Origin: Beroe forskalii
Lineage: Eukaryota; Ctenophora; Nuda; Beroida; Beroidae
Assembly: GCA_011033025.1 (NCBI GenBank)
Contig: WFMF01000264.1
Coordinates: forward strand, 124,001-188,000
Direction: 5' to 3'
DNA length: 64,000 bases
Position numbers and translations under genes: made by a program. The notes under the pieces were generated by a model. It was not told where the DNA came from. It worked only from the letters and a program-made list of their open reading frames with translations, and ran no database searches. This document shows positions 43,136-64,000 of this stretch, in pieces (the first letter of the stretch is position 1; every line of letters begins with the position of its first letter).

Positions 43136-44096
43136 ATTATTTGAGCCAAGAAACTAATCAGCAATACAAAATGGTTTTTGGTAAACCGATGTGAATATTA
43201 ATTTATTTATGGTTGTGAATGTTTTTATTTTTTCTACTTGGTTGGATTTTTGAAGTTTGAATTACAGTTATTAGTAGTAAATATTATGTTAAATTTATAA
43301 TTTAAACTTTGGTTGACAGAAAAAATATTACTTGTTGTTTGGCAGAACAAATATTACTTGTTGTTTTGAAGTTTTGACACTGGATAAAACCACCTCTCTA
43401 TGCTGTATGATATAAGTTGACCTTAAGCATGCCAATTATTTTATTTAACCATGTTTTTAACGTTGACAATTCTTGTTTGGTTGCTACCATATCCCCAACA
43501 ATTAATAATCTTTTGATATTCACATACAATTATAATTTTAAACTTATTACATGAAATTAGGGTATCACTTAATAAGGAAACAAGTAAGGTGATTGGATCG
43601 AATTTGACCATGATTGCCTTTTAACACACTAAATAAGTACATCATGTACTTAATGCTTTGCACTCAGCCTATCCCTCTCGAAAAACCTTGCTGCACCCTG
43701 ATGCCAAACAGGTCTCTACAGAGGCCAGAGCTAGATCAATTCAAAGCTAAATCTTTTGACTATCTAATATCGCCATTAAACACATCTTCATAAGTCATGA
43801 TATGCTTTAAAATAATGATTGGCCCATGTTGTAATCCGTCGCAACTTTTCTGATTTCAAACTTATAGTTAGTCTAAACTTCTACAATCTAACTGGTGCTC
43901 TAGTGCAAATATCCTACAGTGATAAAAAACACGTGAGATAATTTCATGATTTTATACACATATTATTGTCATTGACAAAAACATTCAATAAACAGTAATC
44001 AAATCTGAGGGTTTGATGTGATAGTAGGTGTGGCTGTTTTCACCATGTTTTAAAGAACACAGGAGAAAGTAGTTTCCATATTTCGTAGAGTCGTAG
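43136..44096. other. AT-rich intergenic stretch
   Basis: No gene or structured repeat recognised apart from a short direct repeat (aatattacttgttgttt) near 43330-43365. The end is the presumed 5' region of the next gene. Confidence 0.45.
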
Positions 44097-46945
44097 ATGG
44101 GGGCTTCCCAGTCCTCAGAAAGTGATACCAACCAGATTTTGTTGGAAAACGGCGACGATGGAGAGACCAAGATAACCTTAAGAAAGATTTTATTTCATGA
44201 TCAGTAAAATTCGGTATTTTGTTTACAATAAAGTTTTGTGGAGGGAAATCAAAAGTGGCTGATTAAATGTTAGCTGTAGCTTGTAAGTATGACTTTTTCA
44301 CGCCTTTAACTCCTCAGATAACGAAACGACGGCTATCTGTTGAAGAACTTGATACGCTGACTAAGGAAATCAACAAATCTGCTGAAAATACCGTGGTAAA
44401 TGGATTCTAGAAATTCTTATATCGTAAATGATTGCCTCAGTTTCTCGTGGTAGTTTTTTAATCAAATTCCCAATAACCCAGCTTCAAATATGCTACGTTT
44501 TCTGCAATGCTTTGGCCTTACTAAATGTCAATTACACCACCAAACTTTCCAGACACTTGATGCTGATCTGTACAAATCCATCGGTACTGACCTTGGCATA
44601 GAGTTTGAAGATGACGAGGAAGAAGAAGAAGAAGAAGAGGATGAGGAGGATTATGAGGTGTACGAAGTAGCGGAACTCATCGACCCAATCCAAGTGCCAG
44701 ATGATACTTAAGCTGTGTCAAAACGATTTACACTTGCATTTTAGAACCACATTATCCATTATCCTGTTTTAGCGATTGAATCGCATATTTAGACCAATAA
44801 AACGTCTTCTTAAGTATCCCATCAACACATGTTATCATTTTTGCTGATTGCTTAATGCTTATAAATACCATGCCATACTTTCTACCCTCGATTAATCACC
44901 CGATCATTAGAATGAAACGTGTCATCATAATAATCTAACAGCTGCATCCCCAGATGATTTGGGGCCTTTGGATGGCCCTGCAGCTCCGCCCGCTATTGCT
45001 TCAGTGAGTCCCATTGAGCTGCCACCCACTGTCGTGTTTGAACAGCCTCAACCAGGTAATTGCAAAATTTAGAATTTTTGGAATTTCAACTGGGTGTTCA
45101 GGTATTTTGGTGATGGAACATATTTTTACGACTTCTTGCTTTTTGAACATTGGCTCACCCTTAAATTCAATGACTTTCGATCAAAAAAGTACCATTGTAA
45201 TTTTTGAAATTTGACAAAATGTCACACCGTCCGCGTTTTTGTTTGAAAATGTACCCACGGTGCTTTTGAAATTTTTGAATTTGATCAGCGACTACCCACT
45301 TTTTAATTTTCTCGTTTCTTCATTGCAAGAAGAGTCAGGATTAAAGTAGCATACTCTCCTTGACCAATAAATTGGCTTTAATTTACCGGCCTATATTCAC
45401 GTTCCATGAAAAAAGTATCTGGACCCTGGACCCCCTCCCGTAAAAGCTTGCATATAAATTTGCTAACTTAACTGTGACTGAGAGATACACTAGATTATAT
45501 TCTGCCCCTTCATTAGAATTATTGTACTTGCTGCAAAAGCTTCAACTGAGCTGTTATAGAGTGTAATGCTTAGTGCATGAGCATATAATTTCACTGAAGA
45601 AACATGCACTGCTAATGTGTATGCAACTTTTCCTTCATTTAAACCAACAGGGACTGAAACAAGTAACCAGCCTGAACCATCTGAAGAACTCGACTATATT
45701 GGAGATGATACGTCTGATTCGTCTCAGTTCTCTGATTCACTGGAATATGAAACATCTGAACTAGATTATAGCAGTGACAGCGACAGCGAACAAGGTATAA
45801 CAGAGGTGTCAGAGCAAACAGTTGATGAAGACCTTACTTTTATGGAAAAAGTATCCTCTTCTGTACCCGATGTGGTAGTCGAGGAAATTGGGGAGGAAAC
45901 TGTGCCGGAATCAGAGACATCTGACCTCCCAGAGGTTGCTGTATCTGAAGAAGTAGATGTATCTTTGGAATCACAAGAACAGGAAATTATTCAAGAGGAA
46001 CCCACGACTGAAGTGATTGATACATCCTCAGTATGCACTGACGATATCCCGCACAGAGAATCTCAAACTGAGTATGTAAATGTTGAGGATACAGAAACGG
46101 AAATGATACCTGTTGTTCTGCCTGAAGAAGAAAGCGACCTCATTGAGTCCTCAGCTGTGGAAGATACGGCTGCTGCTTCGGAATCAGTGCCTGAATTAGC
46201 TGATAAAACTAAATCAGTCCCTGAGTTAGCTGATAAAACTGTATCAGTGCCCGAATTCACTGCTGATGAAACTGAGTCATTGCTCCAATTGACTGATGAT
46301 GAAATTGAATCAGTGCTTGCATTGACTGATGATGAACCTGTATCAGTGCCTGAAGTAGCTGATGAAACTGAATCAGAGACTGATATTATGCAAGAGGCTA
46401 CTTTAGAATCTGAACCACCCGTGGAGTCTGTTTTGGCAGAAGAACCTGTAGTTACCGAGACAGATGTTTCTGAATCTGCTGTCCATCAAGCTGAACAATC
46501 CATTGAAGAAGGAGCAGCAGTTTCTGAACCTGGTGAACTTATTGAGGAAACACCTTGGGTTATCGCGTCAGAATATGAAAAATGTACGACAGCGGAGAAT
46601 GTGATAGACAGCATTCCATCTGAATTAGACGAAACGCTATGTGAGGAGTCCATGGAGGAATTGATTCAGGAACCAATTGTTGAAGAATCTCTGGGACCAG
46701 TTACTGAAACTATCACTCTAGAAGTTAATCTAATTGAAGAAATCGAACCTGTGGCTGTTGAAGTGGCTGAAGAAAAGGATGAAATCGAGGATCTGTGTGG
46801 AGATGTCCTGCCTAGCAATGACTTGCTCCCTGAGGAAAGACCCTCTGAAGCACTCGCTGCGGAGGAAACAGCTTCTTCGGAAGGTTTCGTTGCTGTTTTC
46901 TACCCTGATTTGCGTCATGCTCGATTTGCGTTAAAAAACAAATAA
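44097..46945 (+). CDS. Acidic repeat-rich protein with myristoylation-like N-terminus, about 565 residues
   Basis: Proposed exons 44097-44171, 44318-44395, 44553-44700, 44954-45055 and 45651-46945 give one frame. The protein starts MGASQSSESD, which fits the N-myristoylation pattern (Gly2, Ser6). Next come RRLSVEELDTLTKEINKS, a Glu-rich block (IEFEDDEEEEEEEE), a Pro-rich segment, then a long acidic part with tandem units SVPELADK, SVPEFTADETES, LLQLTDDEIES, VLALTDDEP and SVPEVADETESE (about 46185-46380), and it ends FYPDLRHARFALKNK. Two of the joins (after 44171 and after 44700) have AT rather than GT at the intron start; without them the frame stops soon after each exon. Family unknown; probably a membrane-tethered, mostly disordered protein if the start is right. 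Confidence 0.55.
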
Positions 46946-49041
46946 CTCTGTGTGTTTGCATGCTTTGTCTTTTTCATCTCTTCATCAAGTCTTCTTAGTC
47001 TGGTCAGTTATGCACGAAAATTGCTGACTCTCTGCATTTATAGGTGCAAGTTTGAGACTCGGTTTATAGGCTCTCCATATGTAACTCTTTCGAAATGTAC
47101 CGTGACGCAATGGTGAAAAGTGTGGGAACACGCCCAAATGACCACGCCCATTTTTACCGTGGGAAAATTTTGAAATTTTAATTTTCAGCCAATTTTCACA
47201 TGCTTGGCATCTAAGTAGCATGTTTTTGACCCGCTGAATCGATTCCCGGCATCAGTTTTTCATTTCAACCTTCCCCTGACCCTATAGACCCGACCACGCC
47301 CTTTTTCGGTGACGTATCAGTTCAAAATGATCCGAAGGCATTAATTTCCTCTTGAGGACATATTATTAATCAAACTAGTACTAATTTGGACCCCTGAATC
47401 GATTGCTGATGTTATTTTTCTGTTTTGACATTCCTCCGACCCTTCTGGACCGACCACGCCCTTTTTTGTTTGGCTCCCATGAGGTCAAAACTTCATGAAT
47501 CGTTCTAATCATTATGATATCAATGTAGGGCATCGAACTAGTGGTTTTTTGGACTTCTGAATCGATTGCCGATGTTATTTTCATGTTTGGACCTTCCCCT
47601 GACCCTGTAGGCTCGACCACGCCCTTTTGATTAGAGCCCAAAGGGCCAAAACCTCTTGAAATATTATCATTATCATACAAATATGGGGCATTAAGCTAGT
47701 GCTTTTTACTCCCTGAATCAATTGCTGTTTTTAGTTTTCTGTTTTAACCTTCCACTGGTCCTTATCCGCCATCAGGTAAGACCACCACGCCAATTTTGTT
47801 TTGAACCGCATAGAGCCAAAACTTCTTGAATCATCCGAGATATTGTTTAGCCAGAATGGCTTCCTTTTCTTTCGGGTTCACGATTCACATATACCAGATT
47901 CCACCATGCCATTATGTCAAAATCTTTTGGAAGGCCCCCTCATGGATCTCGTGCTTCACCACTCACCAGTTCCGGGTTCCCCTCGATATGCACACCGTAC
48001 AGGATCGCCCAAACCAGACTCACTTCATTGCTGGGTTTCACTACCGCTATGTTATAACCCTAAAACCTCGAATCATGACATCATGACATCACCCGGGCTA
48101 CCAGGCTTCCCACACCTTGTACTAAAATTGTACCAGACAGCACCTAACCCGAATACCCGATGCTCCAGGTTTACACTGTAATATGGGATCACCCATTCCA
48201 GTCTCACCATTACCTTGGGGTACAGTGTACTACTGACGAAACCCAATCATGTCATCCTGGTCTTCACCGACCTCCTGGCCTTACACTGTAACATGAGGTC
48301 ATACTTTCCATAATCCTTCTTACCTTAAGCTATACTTTATCTGACTCCACTTGGACTTCACCTTATTATTTTGGTTTCCCCATACTATATACACGGCCGT
48401 GTTGTTTTCGCGCGTGCTGTATACGTATAACCATCACTGATGGAGTTACGAAACCAGAGATGGAGTTATATAAACACGCGCGAATTCTCTCTAAAAACTC
48501 CATCAGTAGATTTCAAAAGTCCATCAGTAGATTTCGAAAGTCCATCTCTAGATTTATATTCGGATTCTGACGCTGAATTACCGAATGTTACAAAATTAAT
48601 TAATCATGCTTACACTGTTTGTTGCCCTGCTTATTCTTATTTACCCTGTCTATTTACCCTGTTTGTTTACCCTGTTTTACCTGACCCATTTACCGTATTA
48701 AACAAAGATACACATGCAGAGTAACGAACACCAAATACCAATCAACACATTGTAATTACTGTGTACATTTGCAAACCGTTTGATGCTAGACAAGTATGTC
48801 ACGTGACGTCGGCTCGAAACAAAGGTATAGAATGGAATGTGGCTGCTACACAATTGCAATTCCAAAAAGCAATGTGCACCATGAGCGGTGCCTCTTTAGT
48901 GTATACTATGTTTGGTCGGACGTGTTTAATGTTCACAACACATTTCGATGTATTGGTCTGTTGCTGCTGATTTATACATACTCAATTATTTTGTACTCGC
49001 ACAATGATCATTCAAATGTGAGTGGATTCTTGAAATGTGAG
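46946..49041. other. Repeat-rich stretch before DDX46
   Basis: Apart from the 47.2-47.8 kb tandem array, 47830-48360 has diverged repeated phrases (caccttgtactaaaattgta, ttacactgtaacatgaggtc), and 48380-48560 has tccatcagtagattt[c/t]aaaag repeats. The ORF 48440-48724 (PSVDFKSPSVDFESPSLDL) is built on that repeat and I would not call it a gene. The first exons and promoter of DDX46, including its initiator ATG, should lie in or before this stretch but were not found. Confidence 0.45.
47232..47830 (+). repeat. Diverged tandem repeat, period about 160 bp, 4 copies
   Basis: The phrase ctgaatcgatt (or ctgaatcaatt) recurs at about 47234, 47394, 47557 and 47713, each followed by a shared block with ccttcccctgaccct and gaccacgcccttt, then by gccaaaact-like sequence. 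No coding capacity. Confidence 0.85.
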
Positions 49042-62520
<13,479 letters not shown>

Positions 62521-64000
62521 GGCGGCTTTGTGAGTCTGGTTATGTTTGTAACTAAATTCTACAAATACATTTCGGAATTACCCCCCTCCCCCAATATATA
62601 CCCCGGATTTCTACTCGGACAGTGGCATGAATTTTTTGGCACATTTTTTTGAGTTTTGCCAACCTTAAGGCTAAGCGACTTTTTGCCGGTTTTTTCGCGA
62701 CTTTTTGCCGGTTTTTCGTGACTTTTTGCCGTCTTATTGCGACTTTCCTGCACTCTCTGGCGATTTTCTTGCGGTTTTTTGCCGTTCTTAACGCTGTTCG
62801 AGTAGAATACCGGGGTATATCTCTGTGTCGCAATAATTAAGAGTACTGTGGTATCCTGTAGACAACATCACTACAACAAAGTTCAATTAAAGATAATTCG
62901 ACTTCCTTAGATATAGTTCTGTGAGGCATGTCTGTTGCATATTCTCATATTGCAGATGCTCCTCCAGCCGTTAGATAGATATATCAGGGTATCTCACTGT
63001 GCCTATTACGGGGGGAGGAAGTGGGGAACTAGGGGGCCTGGCCCCCCTAAGGGGGGGGAGGGCGTTTAATCCCATGGTCGCGTGTGATGATGATGCATAT
63101 CACATGAATTAGCTTACCACCAATAGATGTGCCGCGAAAAGGTAACAAAATTATTACGTATAATTACAGGACATCACCATGTGGCCCACATGGTTATGTC
63201 CTGTAATTATACGTAATAATTTTGTAACCTTTTCGCAGCACATGAATAAAATGCTATAGGTTAAAAGTTGTTGGGTTTGGGAAATAAGAGCGTTATTGGT
63301 CGGCTGATATCACCTCGTGGCTTCGCCACTCGATGAAATCAGAAGACCAATAACAAGAAACACGGCGTTTTACTAATTGTTACAATTGAAGATGCTCGTC
63401 ATCACGTTACCTAACTCGTCCTATTTCTCTATCTCTAATATAATTTCGTAAGAGCACGTGAATTATGTTTGTACTTCCGCACCGAATTAAATTTCAGCTT
63501 GCCAAGAAATTATAAGGAGAAACGAATGCAAACGGGAGAAAAGAGGTGCCGTTGCTATGGAGATGCGCGGCGTAAAATTATGAATTTGATTTAGCTGCGC
63601 TTAGTCAGAGTGCATGCACGGCCTAAATAATGTATTTTATTTTGAAATGCATATTATCAAATTCGCAATCCTTATTAAACGTTTATCATAATTAGAAAAC
63701 ATGTTTTGTCAAAGGACGATGTCCGGCGAGATTACATCCATTATCCAAGTAGGATCGTTGCGCGCTATACGACAAAGGTTACGGGTAGTAACAAATATTC
63801 TGGAAAATGAGTCGCTATTTATTTTCCAATTCTTACGCAGCCTTATTCAGTACACGAATGAGGGAAAAGAAATAGTTCACAGACGGTCAGTCAATCAATG
63901 CGTTGGTCATAAGTTTACCTTACCCACGAGCGGCGTAACGTTCCTCATTTGATATCAACATTCACCTTGCGCCATAAAACAACGCACTTCGGCTACTTCA
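62521..64000. other. Downstream of DDX46, no gene recognised
   Basis: 62690-62800 has degenerate repeats of gcgactttttgccggtttttc-type units (cgactttttgccggtttt). A long hairpin follows at 63127-63243 and a smaller one (gttattggtc..gaccaataac) at 63294-63352. The ORF at 63701-63952 has no recognisable domain. Confidence 0.5.
63127..63243. repeat. Near-perfect hairpin with 50-bp arms
   Basis: Arms atgtgccgcgaaaaggtaac .. ataattacaggacat and atgtcctgtaattatacgta .. ccttttcgcagcacat pair with about two mismatches around a short loop that itself contains catgtggcccacatg. MITE-like fold-back or recent inverted duplication. Confidence 0.92.

Noticed and set aside
48440-48724. 94-codon ORF with SPSVDF repeats
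   Set aside because: Built on a short tccatcagtagattt tandem repeat, with no splice context or homology I recognise.

Overview
This is a eukaryotic, almost certainly metazoan, nuclear window. Protein-coding genes are split into many short exons with mostly GT-AG introns, all recognisable host genes lie on the + strand, there is an intron-containing tRNA-Ile(UAU), and intergenic and intronic DNA is AT-rich and full of palindromic or terminal-inverted-repeat elements. The mix of protein families (F-BAR, SEFIR, Death, P2X7-like C-terminal domain, DDX46 and a GIY-YIG retroelement remnant) suggests a marine invertebrate, possibly an early-branching animal such as a cnidarian or sponge. That placement is inference only.

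Layout: (1) 0.1-14.2 kb, the 3' part of an F-BAR adaptor gene of the CIP4/TOCA/FNBP1 type, with long introns full of hairpin repeats, a nested pair of TIR elements (8.46-9.60 kb) and a 24-bp minisatellite grown from the end of a coding exon. (2) 14.2-16.4 kb, a long-inverted-repeat element holding a decayed GIY-YIG (Penelope-like) fragment. (3) 18.1-19.7 kb, a five-exon secreted protein of unknown family. (4) 20.0 kb, tRNA-Ile(UAU). (5) 24.2-35.2 kb, a 20-exon gene for a protein of about 1147 residues that joins N-terminal leucine-rich repeats, a Lys-rich linker, a SEFIR/TIR-like domain and a C-terminal Death domain. This looks like an undescribed innate-immune or death-signalling adaptor. (6) 36.4-37.7 kb, an LTR-retrotransposon gag remnant on the - strand. 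(7) 38.9-43.1 kb, two long intronless acidic ORFs, the first with two C2H2 zinc fingers. (8) 44.1-46.9 kb, an acidic, repeat-rich protein with an N-myristoylation-like start. (9) 47-49 kb, diverged tandem repeats. (10) 49.0-62.5 kb, DDX46 (Prp5-type spliceosomal DEAD-box helicase). Its 8.3-kb intron 4 contains a gene with a P2X7-like C-terminal domain that is itself split by a 3.3-kb near-perfect palindrome, plus a TIR element. (11) 62.5-64 kb, hairpin repeats and no recognised gene.

The most interesting items are the LRR-SEFIR-Death protein; the recurrence, in two unrelated genes, of minisatellites built from an exon end plus its splice donor, each preceded by bases that match the start of the next exon and by an in-frame stop; the palindrome inside the P2X7-like gene, whose centre repeats 19 bp of the adjacent coding exon; three exon junctions lacking GT donors but flanked by direct repeats; and a one-base frameshift inside the DDX46 helicase core. 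Exon borders were read by eye from splice signals, frame and homology; none is transcript-verified.
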